Of a stretch of DNA of 64,000 bases, positions 43,958 through 52,528 are shown in pieces (position 1 is the stretch's first letter; each line of letters starts with the position of its first letter). The DNA lies in the NCBI GenBank assembly GCA_030429545.1, contig JAUIFF010000005.1, forward strand, positions 248,001 through 312,000. Reading direction: 5' to 3'. The notes below the pieces were generated by a model. The model was not told the origin of the DNA. It worked only from the letters and a program-made list of their open reading frames with translations, and ran no database searches. This DNA comes from Polyangia bacterium (GTDB lineage Bacteria; Myxococcota_A; Polyangia; Nannocystales; Nannocystaceae). Both the position numbers and the translations under genes were made by a program.

Positions 43958-45148
43958 GTGGACGAGGTCTATCGCAGCGACATCAATCGCGATGTTTTAC
44001 CGATGCAGCCCGGGGAGTTTAACGGGGGCAAACCGATCGCAGTCGGCCCACTTTCCGTGTGGCCGCCGGTTGTCTTGGCGCCCATGGCCGGGGTGACCAA
44101 CTATCCGTTTCGTACCCTGTGTCGGCGGTTTGGTGCCGGTCTTTATGTCAGCGAAATGATCACCGCACGGCCGTTGGCCGAGGGCCGCGAGCGCACGCTC
44201 AAACTCGCTTCGTTTGGTGCCGAGGAGTCACCTCGCAGTTTGCAGCTGTACACCACCGACCCCTATTTCACGGCCGAGGCGGTCAAGCGCCTGGTGGGTG
44301 AGGGCGCGGTCGACCACATCGACATGAACTTTGGCTGCCCGGTCAAAAAAGTGACGCGCAAGGGGGGTGGGGCCGTGCTGCCCTATCGCCACCGCTTGCT
44401 TCGCAACATCGTCCGGGCCGCGGTCAAAAATGCCGGCGATATTCCGGTCACAATCAAGTTTCGGATCGGCATCGACGACGACCATCAAACCCACCTGCGG
44501 ACCGGAAAGATCGCGGAGGACGAGGGCTGTGTGGCGATTGGCCTGCACGCGCGGACAGCCGCACAGCTCTACGACGGTCACGCCCGTTGGCAAGCCATTG
44601 CCGAGCTCAAGCAGCACGTCACAACCATCCCGGTGTTTGGCAACGGCGACATTTGGGAAGCCGAAGATGCCCTGCGAATGATGCGAACGACGGGGTGTGA
44701 CGGCGTGATTGTTGGGCGCGGGTGCCTGGGTCGGCCGTGGCTGTTTCGCGACCTGGCCGATGTGTTCGCCGGGCGGCGACCGCAAAATCCACCCAACCTA
44801 GGCCAGGTGTTCGACATCATGTTAGAGCACGCCAAGTTGCTGTGCGAGTGGACCGACGAGGGGTTTGCCATGCGAGGGTTTCGCAAGCACGCCGGTTGGT
44901 ACACCAAGGGCTTTCGCGGCGGGGCGGCCCTGCGGTCGCGGCTGATGCAGGTCAAGACCTATGCCGATTTACAGGCGATTGCCGCCACCATCGACCGCGA
45001 CCTCGCATTTCCCCCGGTCGGCATGCGGGTCCCACGGGGAAAAACCGGCGGCACCCAAAAAGTTGTATTGCCACAGGGTTACCTCGAAAACCCAGACGAC
45101 GACACGCCCCCCTGTGCCGCCGCCGAAGACGGTGTGTCGGGCGGGTAG
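43958..45148 (+). CDS. dus: tRNA-dihydrouridine synthase (DusB-like)
   Basis: 396 residues from GTG at 43958. The FMN-binding TIM barrel shows VVLAPMAGVTNYPFRTLCRR, YVSEMITARPLAEG, IDMNFGCPVKKVTRKGGGAV with the catalytic Cys in FGCP, VTIKFRIGIDDDH, and IPVFGNGDIWEAEDALRMM followed by VIVGRGCLGRPWLF. The enzyme reduces specific uridines in tRNA D-loops using NADPH. The C-terminal 40 residues beyond the family core are Pro/Lys-rich and probably disordered. A tandem repeat begins directly after the stop. Confidence 0.93.
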   Translation: MDEVYRSDINRDVLPMQPGEFNGGKPIAVGPLSVWPPVVLAPMAGVTNYPFRTLCRRFGAGLYVSEMITARPLAEGRERTLKLASFGAEESPRSLQLYTTDPYFTAEAVKRLVGEGAVDHIDMNFGCPVKKVTRKGGGAVLPYRHRLLRNIVRAAVKNAGDIPVTIKFRIGIDDDHQTHLRTGKIAEDEGCVAIGLHARTAAQLYDGHARWQAIAELKQHVTTIPVFGNGDIWEAEDALRMMRTTGCDGVIVGRGCLGRPWLFRDLADVFAGRRPQNPPNLGQVFDIMLEHAKLLCEWTDEGFAMRGFRKHAGWYTKGFRGGAALRSRLMQVKTYADLQAIAATIDRDLAFPPVGMRVPRGKTGGTQKVVLPQGYLENPDDDTPPCAAAEDGVSGG

Positions 45149-45540
45149 CGGGCTCCAACCTGGTTGTTTAGCCACTTGGGATGAGGTCGACGACATTGAC
45201 GGGGCAGCGCCGCGGGTAGTGGGCGCGGAACGACATCGATGACCTTGACGGGGCTCCAACCTGGTCGTTTAGCCACCTGGGACGAGGTCGACGATATCGA
45301 CGGGCAGCGCCGCGGGTCGTGGCTCCAACCTGGTCGTTTAGCCACCTGGGATGAGGTCGACGACATTGACGGGACAGCGCCGCGGGTAGTGGGCGCGGAA
45401 CGACATCGATGACCTTGACGGGGCTCCAACCTGGTCGTTTAGCCACCTGGGACGAGGTCGACGATATCGACGGGCAGCGCCGCGGGTCGTGGCTCCAACC
45501 TGGTCGTTTAGCCGCCCGGGACGACGTCGACGACATCAAC
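45149..45540. repeat. Two-level tandem repeat between convergent genes
   Basis: Basic units begin GGCTCCAACCTGGTCGTTT and contain GAGGTCGACGA. A longer and a shorter version alternate, forming a higher-order repeat of 170 bp: the block from about 45172 recurs at about 45342 with one substitution seen (GGGGC for GGGAC). A further partial unit runs into the 3' end of the minus-strand gene, so its last codons (VDVVDVVPGG) are repeat-derived. Confidence 0.85.
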
Positions 45541-46818
45541 CGGACCGCGCCCACGCGGTTCGACGGGTGCCGGCGGCTGTTCACTTTTGTCGTCGGACGG
45601 TTGCTGTTTGGGTTTTTTCTTCGGCTTTTTCTTCGGTTTGTTTTTTGGCTTTTTCTTCGCTTCAGGCTTCGGTTCGGGCTCCTGCGCTGCGGGCTTGTCG
45701 TTGTCCGACTGCGGGGGTGCAGGCTCCGCGGGCGGAGGTTCGGCCGCTGGCGGAGTCACGGCTGGCGGAGGTTCGCTTGCTGGAGCTGGTTTCGGTGCGG
45801 GCTGGGCCGGCGCCGGTGTCTGCTCAGGATGTTTTGCTCCCCACGAGTCCGATGTATTTACACCGGACATAAACGCATTCTCCGTGGGCTCGAGCGTTGG
45901 CGGCTGGGCCTCGCCCGGTGGAGGTTGTGGGGGGTCGACGACGGCGATTGCCGGCTCATCCGGGTTGGCGACGGGGAGCGCATCTGTCTCGCCAACATCG
46001 GTTTCGCCAGCAGCGGTCTCACCCGCGGTTTCGAGGGCGTCGGTTGCCAAACCTTCGCTGTCGTCCACCTCGATCACCAACTCCTCCTCCGGCTCCTCCT
46101 GGTCGGGCACATGCATGCCGACCGCCTGGCCCTGGTAGCGAACTTCGACCTTCGTCGGCGGCGGGGCCTTGTAGACCATGGTCGGGCCTTCGGGCTTGAG
46201 CGCCTCGGTACGCTCGCGGATCCACAAAAATGAGCCAACCATAGCGACCGCAAGCACGGTGAGTATTGTGTATGCAAATGCATTCGAGCGCGGCGGTGGG
46301 GGTTTTTGCGTGGCGATGACCGGAATCAACACCTCGGGTTTGACCGGCGCCTCGATCTCGAGTGGGACCGCGGCTAGGGCATCAAAATCGACGCCAGTAA
46401 AGGTCGGTAGCTCGGCTGGCACCTCGTGAATCGTCGGGTCGTAGGGCCCGTTGAGCTGGGCCAACATTGCAGGTACATCGATGAGGTCGGGCGCCGATTC
46501 GTACTCGTCAAACTCGGGGAGGTTGGGAACTTCGGGCGCCTTGCCACCGAGGTTGAACTCGGGCAGGGTCGACAGATCGGTCGAGAGGCTGCGATGGGTA
46601 TACTCGAGGCTGGCATCGACTTGGCTGGCGAGCCCCGAAGTTGCGGCAGCCATCGAGCTTCCCGGGTCGGGGCCGACATGACCTATCAGCATTTCGATAT
46701 CGCCAGCGGATTGCTCGGCTGGGAACATCGAGCCACTTTCGGGCGGGGGAGGAAGGTCCGTCGACTGTGCCTCGTCGTCGATATCATCGACAGGTTGTTG
46801 TCCGCGGCTGTCCACCAT
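45508..46818 (-). CDS. Membrane protein with acidic N-terminus and Pro/Glu-rich tail
   Basis: 436 residues. The ATG at 46818 was chosen over the one at 46851 because a strong ribosome-binding site (GAGGAGGAGC) lies just before it. Residues 1 to about 180 are acidic and cytoplasmic-looking. One membrane segment follows (FAYTILTVLAVAMVGSFLWI). The rest is low-complexity Pro/Glu/Ala with a Lys-rich stretch (EAKKKPKNKPKKKPKKKPK). Repeated EF/LPEFDEY-type blocks in the N-terminal part (TLPEFNLGGKAPEVPNLPEF) hint at interaction motifs. No catalytic domain. The C-terminal end comes from the tandem repeat. Function unknown. Confidence 0.7.
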   Translation of the reverse strand: MVDSRGQQPVDDIDDEAQSTDLPPPPESGSMFPAEQSAGDIEMLIGHVGPDPGSSMAAATSGLASQVDASLEYTHRSLSTDLSTLPEFNLGGKAPEVPNLPEFDEYESAPDLIDVPAMLAQLNGPYDPTIHEVPAELPTFTGVDFDALAAVPLEIEAPVKPEVLIPVIATQKPPPPRSNAFAYTILTVLAVAMVGSFLWIRERTEALKPEGPTMVYKAPPPTKVEVRYQGQAVGMHVPDQEEPEEELVIEVDDSEGLATDALETAGETAAGETDVGETDALPVANPDEPAIAVVDPPQPPPGEAQPPTLEPTENAFMSGVNTSDSWGAKHPEQTPAPAQPAPKPAPASEPPPAVTPPAAEPPPAEPAPPQSDNDKPAAQEPEPKPEAKKKPKNKPKKKPKKKPKQQPSDDKSEQPPAPVEPRGRGPVDVVDVVPGG

Positions 46819-46992
46819 CGCTCGCTCCTCCTCATCTGTCCCTTTCGACATCCATGTCGACCAACCACTAGCTCGCAGCCATGCCTGCGCAGCTAAGTAT
46901 CCAACATGTACTTGAGTTCAGGCGAACGAATTCCTGGCGGGCGTTGTTCGAAAACAGAGTTACGACCGGGCAGCAGGTTTAGTTCGTGGGCG

Positions 46993-48378
46993 TCACGGCT
47001 GTTGTGCCGGCGCCTGCGAGTGCTGATTTTTGGCACACTGTGGCGTGGTATTGAGGCCTGCATCGGCGGCCAACAGGTTGCCGGTTCCGTACATCTGCGT
47101 GAGAAGCTCGCGTGCGTCCGCCGGGCCGCCAACCCGGTCGATAGCCTCGGCAAAGAAGACCTCGTCCTGCTGGCGAACGTGCACAGGTACGTAGCCGACT
47201 CCCGCAACAACTGTTCGATCGGGCAGGCGCCTAAAGGTGACGTACAAAATCAAGGTTGTACGCCGGGGCAGCTCGGGTTGGTGGCTGACGAAGTTGCCGA
47301 GCGAATAGTGGATAAACACCTCGCGGTCGTCCTTGGTGCGGTAGCGTTCCCATGGTTGGGTGACGTGTGGGTGGCTGCCAATCACCGCGGTCGCCCCCGC
47401 CTCGGCGAGTTTGTAGGCGAACTTTTTTTGTTTGTTGCGCGGCTCGGGCGTGTACTGCCGACCCCAATGGGGGGTCACGACCACAGCGTCGATGCCCTTG
47501 CGGCGGGCTAGTTTTCGCACCAGGCCAACGATCTCCTCGGTGTCCTTGTGGCAGTGCAGCACTTGGTGGAGGTCGTCGGGAATCTGATTGGTCGTGATCG
47601 TACAGGCCAGCCAGGCAATGTTGATGCCGTTGGCTGTGGTTTTCGTCCACCATTCGCCCTCGCCCGTTTGCGTGCGGGTGCCGGTAAACCGCAGCTTGGC
47701 TTTTTTGAGCTCGGCGATTGTTTTATCTACACCAATCGCGCGGCGGTCGAGCGAGTGGTTGTTGGCCGTCGACACCACATCAAACCCCGAGGCCACCAGC
47801 TCGCCGGCCAGCCGCGGGTGGTAGTTGAACTTGGGGTAGGCGGTGTAAACCTTGCCATCGTAGGTCCGCCCCGGGTCGGGCACGAGGTTGCCCTTGCGAT
47901 CGACCCCGGCGGCCATCACCCCTTCGAGGTTGCCGTAGGTGATATCGGCCTGGCGAAGCAGGTCTTCGACACCTTGCCACAACACCCGGTGGCCGAGCTT
48001 TGAGGCGTGGGCCTGGCGTTGAAGTTCCTGGTGGAGGAGGATGTCTCCAATTGCCGCGATCGTGACCTGGGGCCCCTCGGCACAGGCGTGGTCAAATCCG
48101 AGATAGTCATCGGGCAGCGGTTTTTTTGCAGGTACATTTATTTGGGCGGGCGGTTGCTCGCTCGCCTGGGGCGTGGGCGGCTGCTCGTTGGCGACTGGCG
48201 CTGACGCTGCGGGGGCAGGCTCCTGCGCCAACGGTTGGGGGGGCCGAGGTTCGGGTGACGGCGCTTTCCCAGCGGGTGGCTGCGGGTTTTGCCCAGCGGG
48301 ATCGCAGCCAAAATTCAGGGGCCCCGCCACCACGAGTGACAACCAGGTTCCGGCAGTGAGAAGACCGCGCCAAGACAT
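46993..48378 (-). CDS. CapA-family lipoprotein (capsule/poly-gamma-glutamate type metallophosphatase)
   Basis: 461 residues from the ATG at 48378. Signal MSWRGLLTAGTWLSLVVAGP with a Cys shortly after (NFGC). A Pro/Ala-rich linker of about 80 residues is followed by the CapA domain: VTIAAIGDILLHQELQRQAH, ITYGNLEGVMAAG, FDVVSTANNHSLDRRAIGV, AVVVTPHWGRQYTPEPRNKQ, ATAVIGSHPHVTQPWERY, and VFIHYSLGNFVSHQ. These are the metal-binding motifs of the calcineurin-like superfamily. CapA/PgsA proteins take part in exporting or anchoring poly-gamma-glutamate; without the rest of that operon here, a different extracellular role is possible. Confidence 0.88.
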   Translation of the reverse strand: MSWRGLLTAGTWLSLVVAGPLNFGCDPAGQNPQPPAGKAPSPEPRPPQPLAQEPAPAASAPVANEQPPTPQASEQPPAQINVPAKKPLPDDYLGFDHACAEGPQVTIAAIGDILLHQELQRQAHASKLGHRVLWQGVEDLLRQADITYGNLEGVMAAGVDRKGNLVPDPGRTYDGKVYTAYPKFNYHPRLAGELVASGFDVVSTANNHSLDRRAIGVDKTIAELKKAKLRFTGTRTQTGEGEWWTKTTANGINIAWLACTITTNQIPDDLHQVLHCHKDTEEIVGLVRKLARRKGIDAVVVTPHWGRQYTPEPRNKQKKFAYKLAEAGATAVIGSHPHVTQPWERYRTKDDREVFIHYSLGNFVSHQPELPRRTTLILYVTFRRLPDRTVVAGVGYVPVHVRQQDEVFFAEAIDRVGGPADARELLTQMYGTGNLLAADAGLNTTPQCAKNQHSQAPAQQP

Positions 48379-48570
48379 CGCCACCAGGGTACGAAAGATC
48401 GGGCAGACGCTCGAATTTTGCAAAAGTAGCCGACTCGCGGCCCATCCCCCGGGTCAAGCTTGGTGAACACACGAGTACGTCCGGAACGCGTGATTCACTG
48501 GGCGTCGCTCGACAACCCGAAAAACCCCGTCAGACCGGGGTCTTGGTGGGCATAATGTCGGTCGACCCGC

Positions 48571-50172
48571 ATGGATCTCAACCACGTACTGCTGTGGCTT
48601 GTGCCGATTTCGCTGTTGCCGTGGCTGTGGAGGTTGCAGCGGGTAACCGGTTGGCGGGTGACCGGCTGGACGGTGGTTGGCCTGCTGGTACTCGCGGTTT
48701 GGGGGGTGGGCCTGGTGGCGTACCCCGACTATGCGGGTGTATATGCATTTTTTGCCTGGCTGGTACTCATTGCCACGCCCCAGGTGGGTGCCCGCCTGAT
48801 CCTCGCACTCACCGGCCGTCAAAAATTTCGCTGGGCCACGCGCGTGAGTCGATTGGTGGCGATTTTACACCCGGCCGATGGGTGGTGGGATCACACCCGC
48901 GCACTCAATGTACTTGCATGTTTGCAGGAGGGGCAGCTGGCTAAGGCCCAGGCCTCGCTCGACCGGATTGGCCGCGAGACCACGCCGATTGGTCGGTTCG
49001 CCCACCTTCAAACCCTGCGCGCGCAAAACCGTTGGGAAGATATCCTGGCGTGGATCGACGGGCATCCTCGGCGCGAGGCACTGCTGGCCGACGACATGAC
49101 GCATGGGCCCTACGTCCGGGCGTTGGGGGAGTTGCAGCGGGTCGACGACATGCTCGCGTTGAGCTCGCCTGCCGACCATCCGACCGGGCCAGAGAGCCTG
49201 TTGGTATTGCTCGGGCTCAGTGGTCAGGTCGAGATGATGGAGCGATTGTTTGCTGGCCCGTTGGCCAGGTATAAGCCCGAGGTCCAGGTGTATTGGCGGG
49301 CGACGGTTCGCCAGGCGGCCGGCCGCCATGACGAGGCTGAGAAGATGTTGAGCTCGCTTGTGGAGTCGAGCGACGCACTGGTTCGCGCCGGGGTGCAATG
49401 GCGCTTGCAACAACCGCTGCAGGCCGTGGACCCGCAAGAACTGAGCAAGCCCGCCCAGGAAGTGCTCTCCGCCCTGCAACAACTCGCCCAACGCATATGC
49501 ATGCATCACCAGGCGCAACGCGCCCACGCCCGGCAAAATCGTCCGTGGATGACCCTTGGGTTGTTGGCCGTCGAGTTGCTGGCGTTTGCCTGCGAGCTCC
49601 CGGGCGGCACCGAAAACCCCGAAAATCTGTATGAACTCGGGGCCATGGTCGGGCCGGTGGCGCTGTTGGAGGGCGAGTACTGGCGGCTGTTGACTGCGGG
49701 TTTTTTACACTTTGGGTGGTTACACCTCGGCCTCAACGCAGCCGGCATCTTCTTTTTTGGTCGCCACCTCGAGCAGGCGATCGGGGCCCTGCGGTTTGGC
49801 ATGGTCTACCTGGCCTCGAGCGTGGGGGCGATGGCGATTTTGCTGGTCGTCAACGAATGGCTCACGGCCGAACCGTTTTTGATCGTCGGTGCCTCTGCGA
49901 GTTTGATGGGCATCGTCGGCGCACTGTTGGCAGTTTCGATCAAGCGCCTGTGGTTTCGCAAAGATAAGGCCCTGTGGCGGCCGATTCTCAGCCTGATGTT
50001 TGTCATTGGCATTCAGACGTTGTTTGACCTCAGCACCCCACAGGTGAGCATGGGTGCCCACTTAGGCGGGGCGAGCCTCGGGTTTTTGTTGACCCTCGGG
50101 TTTACCAAGTTGCGTCAACCCGGGGTCGGGACAAAAGATGTAGACACAACTACGCCGGACGAAGGGGTGTAG
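48571..50172 (+). CDS. Rhomboid-family intramembrane protease with N-terminal helical-repeat region
   Basis: 533 residues. Two to three membrane segments lie at the N-terminus (LLWLVPISLLPWLW, GWTVVGLLVLAVWGVGLVAY, VYAFFAWLVLIATPQVGARL). Then comes a soluble stretch of about 200 residues with TPR-like helices (ACLQEGQLAKAQASLDRIGR). The rhomboid core covers about residues 325-515: HFGWLHLGLNAAGIFFFG, catalytic Ser in LIVGASASLMGIVG, and catalytic His in VSMGAHLGGASLGFLLTL. The Ser/His dyad is complete, so it is likely an active serine protease cutting membrane proteins. Large N-terminal regions are known in some rhomboids and may bind partners. Confidence 0.88.
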   Translation: MDLNHVLLWLVPISLLPWLWRLQRVTGWRVTGWTVVGLLVLAVWGVGLVAYPDYAGVYAFFAWLVLIATPQVGARLILALTGRQKFRWATRVSRLVAILHPADGWWDHTRALNVLACLQEGQLAKAQASLDRIGRETTPIGRFAHLQTLRAQNRWEDILAWIDGHPRREALLADDMTHGPYVRALGELQRVDDMLALSSPADHPTGPESLLVLLGLSGQVEMMERLFAGPLARYKPEVQVYWRATVRQAAGRHDEAEKMLSSLVESSDALVRAGVQWRLQQPLQAVDPQELSKPAQEVLSALQQLAQRICMHHQAQRAHARQNRPWMTLGLLAVELLAFACELPGGTENPENLYELGAMVGPVALLEGEYWRLLTAGFLHFGWLHLGLNAAGIFFFGRHLEQAIGALRFGMVYLASSVGAMAILLVVNEWLTAEPFLIVGASASLMGIVGALLAVSIKRLWFRKDKALWRPILSLMFVIGIQTLFDLSTPQVSMGAHLGGASLGFLLTLGFTKLRQPGVGTKDVDTTTPDEGV

Positions 50173-50334
50173 ACGATCCGAAACCCGTGCCACGGGTTGG
50201 GTGAAACTACAAGTTTTGCGTGGTACCTGGGCGCGAGCCAATGCTCGGGACTCTAGGCCGAGCCATGGGCTGTGTTTTGATCTTTGCTTGACGCCGGTTG
50301 CCGACAGGGGCTAGCGTGGCGGCGCTTGGCGACC

Positions 50335-51273
50335 ATGCACCCAACGTTGACCTTTGCCGACCTCGTGGCTGCGCACGCGCGTATCCGTCCACATGTGTTG
50401 CGAACACCTGTACTGCTGCGTCCACACAACGAGGCCGAGCTGTTTTGCAAGCCAGAATCATTGCAGCCGATCGGTGCTTTCAAGCTGCGGGGGGCGTTCA
50501 ACAAGCTGCTCACTCTGCCCCAAGGGACACCTGGGGTCGTGACCCATTCTTCGGGTAACCACGCCCAAGCGATTGCCCGGGCCGGCAAGGTGCTCGGGTT
50601 GCCGACGGTGATCGTGATGCCCGACAATGCCCCGGCGATCAAGCAGGCCCGGACCGCGGCCGATGGGGCCGAGATCATTATCGTTGGCCCAGATAGCGAT
50701 GAGCGGCGTCAACGGGCCGGCGAAGAAGCGAAGGCCCGGGGCTACGCGTTGGTCGAGTCCTACGACGATCCGGTGATTGCTGCCGGGCAGGGGACCGCCG
50801 CGATTGAGCTGGTCGAAGACGTCGGCCCACTCGATCGCTTTTACGCGCCCATCAGCGGTGGTGGCCTGATGTCAGGGTGTGCCGTAGCGTTGGCCGAACT
50901 CTCACCAGGCGTTGAGATAATTGGGGTCGAGCCGGTCGACGGCGACGATACCCGGCAAAGCCTGGCCGCCGGCAAGCGGCTGGCCGTCCCGCCGCCCCAG
51001 ACAATCGCCGATGGCTTGCGGGTTCGCAAACCAGGTGTACATACATTTCCAGTGATGCAACGCCACGTCGCCCGCATCGAGCTCGTCGACGACAGCGAGT
51101 TGCTCGCGGCCATGGCCTGGGCCCTGCGCGAGCTGCGAATTGTGCTCGAACCATCCGGGGCCGCGTCACTCGCGGTTGCCCTGCGCGAAGGCCAAGGGCG
51201 CTGCGGTGTACTTTTGAGCGGGGGAAATGTCGACGATTCGCTCCTGCGACAGGCCATCGACCATCAGGGATAG
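50335..51273 (+). CDS. Threonine/serine dehydratase (PLP, catabolic type, no ACT domain)
   Basis: 312 residues from the ATG at 50335. PLP Lys in PIGAFKLRGAFNKL, then VVTHSSGNHAQAIARAGKVL, the glycine loop APISGGGLMSGCAVAL and VLLSGGNVDDSLL near the end. The order and length fit threonine ammonia-lyase of the short, ACT-lacking kind or serine racemase-like enzymes. It removes the amino group from threonine or serine to give 2-oxobutyrate or pyruvate. The gene is followed after eight bases by a small Cys-rich lipoprotein, an unusual partner. Confidence 0.88.
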   Translation: MHPTLTFADLVAAHARIRPHVLRTPVLLRPHNEAELFCKPESLQPIGAFKLRGAFNKLLTLPQGTPGVVTHSSGNHAQAIARAGKVLGLPTVIVMPDNAPAIKQARTAADGAEIIIVGPDSDERRQRAGEEAKARGYALVESYDDPVIAAGQGTAAIELVEDVGPLDRFYAPISGGGLMSGCAVALAELSPGVEIIGVEPVDGDDTRQSLAAGKRLAVPPPQTIADGLRVRKPGVHTFPVMQRHVARIELVDDSELLAAMAWALRELRIVLEPSGAASLAVALREGQGRCGVLLSGGNVDDSLLRQAIDHQG

Positions 51274-51281
51274 GAAACGCC

Positions 51282-51956
51282 ATGCAACAGACAACAATCC
51301 TTCGCATGTGGACTTTTGGAGCCGGGCTTGCCCTGGTTTTAGGTGCATGTGCAGTTAGTACCAGCGCCGAGGTCAAGTCCGGTGATCAGCCAGCCTCCGA
51401 TGGCCGCTCGCCCCAGCCGGCAACACCGACACCCGAGGGCGCGCCGGCAGACGGGGATGCCAACGCCAATCCACAAACCATCGCCGCCGGTAGCCCCGGG
51501 GCTGAAAAAGCTGGGGTTGGAGCCGCGTGCACGGCCGGGACCGATTGCCAAAGTGGGGTGTGTGAGGGCCTGGGCTGCGATGCTGGAGCCGGGCGCTGCG
51601 TCGAAAAAGAACGTGTATGCACACGTGATCTCAAGACCTATTGCGGCTGCGACGGTCAAGAGTTTCGCAGTTCGGGTTCGTGCCCGGGGCGGACCTATCG
51701 CAACGAGGGCGCGTGCGAGGGGGGTGGCAACGCCAACAACCAGCCGGTCGCCGACGGTCAGCCGTGCTCCCAAGCTAGCGACTGTGCAAGTGGCATCTGC
51801 GAGGGCGAGGGCTGTGGTGACAATGCCGGGACCTGTCAGCCCAAGGCGCGGGCCTGCACTCGTGACCTCCAGGAGTACTGTGGCTGCGACGACAAGGTGT
51901 TTCGCGCCAGTGGCTCATGTCCGGGGCGGCTCTACAAACGCAAGGGTGCTTGCTGA
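51282..51956 (+). CDS. Cys-rich lipoprotein with two Kazal-like repeats
   Basis: 224 residues. Signal MQQTTILRMWTFGAGLALVL with lipobox LGAC. After a Pro/Asn/Ala linker come two similar units. Unit 1: CTAGTDCQSGVCEGLGC through TYCGCDGQEFRSSGSCPGRTYRNEGAC. Unit 2: CSQASDCASGICEGEGC through EYCGCDDKVFRASGSCPGRLYKRKGAC. The CGCDGxxFxSxGSCPGRxYxxxGAC part resembles a Kazal-type fold. The duplication is recent-looking. Starts only eight bases after the dehydratase stop, so probably co-transcribed with it. Confidence 0.75.
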   Translation: MQQTTILRMWTFGAGLALVLGACAVSTSAEVKSGDQPASDGRSPQPATPTPEGAPADGDANANPQTIAAGSPGAEKAGVGAACTAGTDCQSGVCEGLGCDAGAGRCVEKERVCTRDLKTYCGCDGQEFRSSGSCPGRTYRNEGACEGGGNANNQPVADGQPCSQASDCASGICEGEGCGDNAGTCQPKARACTRDLQEYCGCDDKVFRASGSCPGRLYKRKGAC

Positions 51957-52012
51957 TACATCGATACTGCGCAACAGGTGCTGGTTGACCACGCGAGGTT
52001 AGGCTCGGGTGG

Positions 52013-52468
52013 TCACAACGCGGCGCCTTCGTGCTGGATAATCGCCATGGGATAGACCGGCACGCCGCGGTCGACGGCTTCGATGAGTTCGATAACTTCG
52101 GGGCCGCGTAGCGACAGCTGCTCGATCTCGGGGATTGTGTACCACTTGGCGCCGAGGGTCTCGCTGTCGGGTTTGGACTTGGGCGGGGTGTCGTCGGCCG
52201 GCCGCGCGAGGTAGAGGATCCGCAGCCGACTATAGTCGGGACCGGGCGTATGCTCGACCCGCAGCACGCCTTCCAACACGATCGGAATGCCAGCCTCTTC
52301 CTGGGTTTCTCGGTGTGCGGCGGCGGCATAGGTCTCGCCGAGTTCGACCCGCCCCGCCGGCAGGTACCAGTGCTGGCCGTGTTTGCGCTCGTGGACGAGG
52401 AGGTAGCGATGGCCCTTGCGGACGATCACCACAACAAACGACCAGGTTGGAATCGATTTGCGGGCCAT
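52013..52468 (-). CDS. NUDIX hydrolase
   Basis: 151 residues. The full Nudix box GX5EX7REUXEEXGU is present as GRVELGETYAAAAHRETQEE followed by AGI. N-terminal strand TWSFVVVIVRKGHRYLLVHE and later LRVEHTPGPDYSRLRILYLA and SETLGAKWYTIPEIEQL complete the fold. Nudix enzymes hydrolyse nucleoside diphosphates linked to another group; substrate cannot be predicted. It lies just downstream of the vWA gene's terminator on the same strand, so it is probably transcribed on its own. Confidence 0.92.
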   Translation of the reverse strand: MARKSIPTWSFVVVIVRKGHRYLLVHERKHGQHWYLPAGRVELGETYAAAAHRETQEEAGIPIVLEGVLRVEHTPGPDYSRLRILYLARPADDTPPKSKPDSETLGAKWYTIPEIEQLSLRGPEVIELIEAVDRGVPVYPMAIIQHEGAAL

Positions 52469-52480
52469 GGCCGATCATAC

Positions 52481-52509
52481 AAAAACAGCCGACCAAGTTG
52501 GCCGGCTGT
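52481..52509 (-). terminator. Rho-independent terminator of the vWA gene
   Basis: Read on the minus strand: ACAGCCGGCCAACTTGGTCGGCTGT folds into a stem of 11 pairs with one mismatch (52485-52509), followed by TTTTT (52481-52485). It lies 20 bases after the stop at 52529. Confidence 0.85.
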
Positions 52510-52528
52510 TGTGGTGGATTGAACCCGC

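Noticed and set aside
48517..48541. Terminator upstream of the rhomboid gene
   Set aside because: A G/C hairpin with a T tract exists on the minus strand, but no minus-strand gene lies upstream of it to be terminated.
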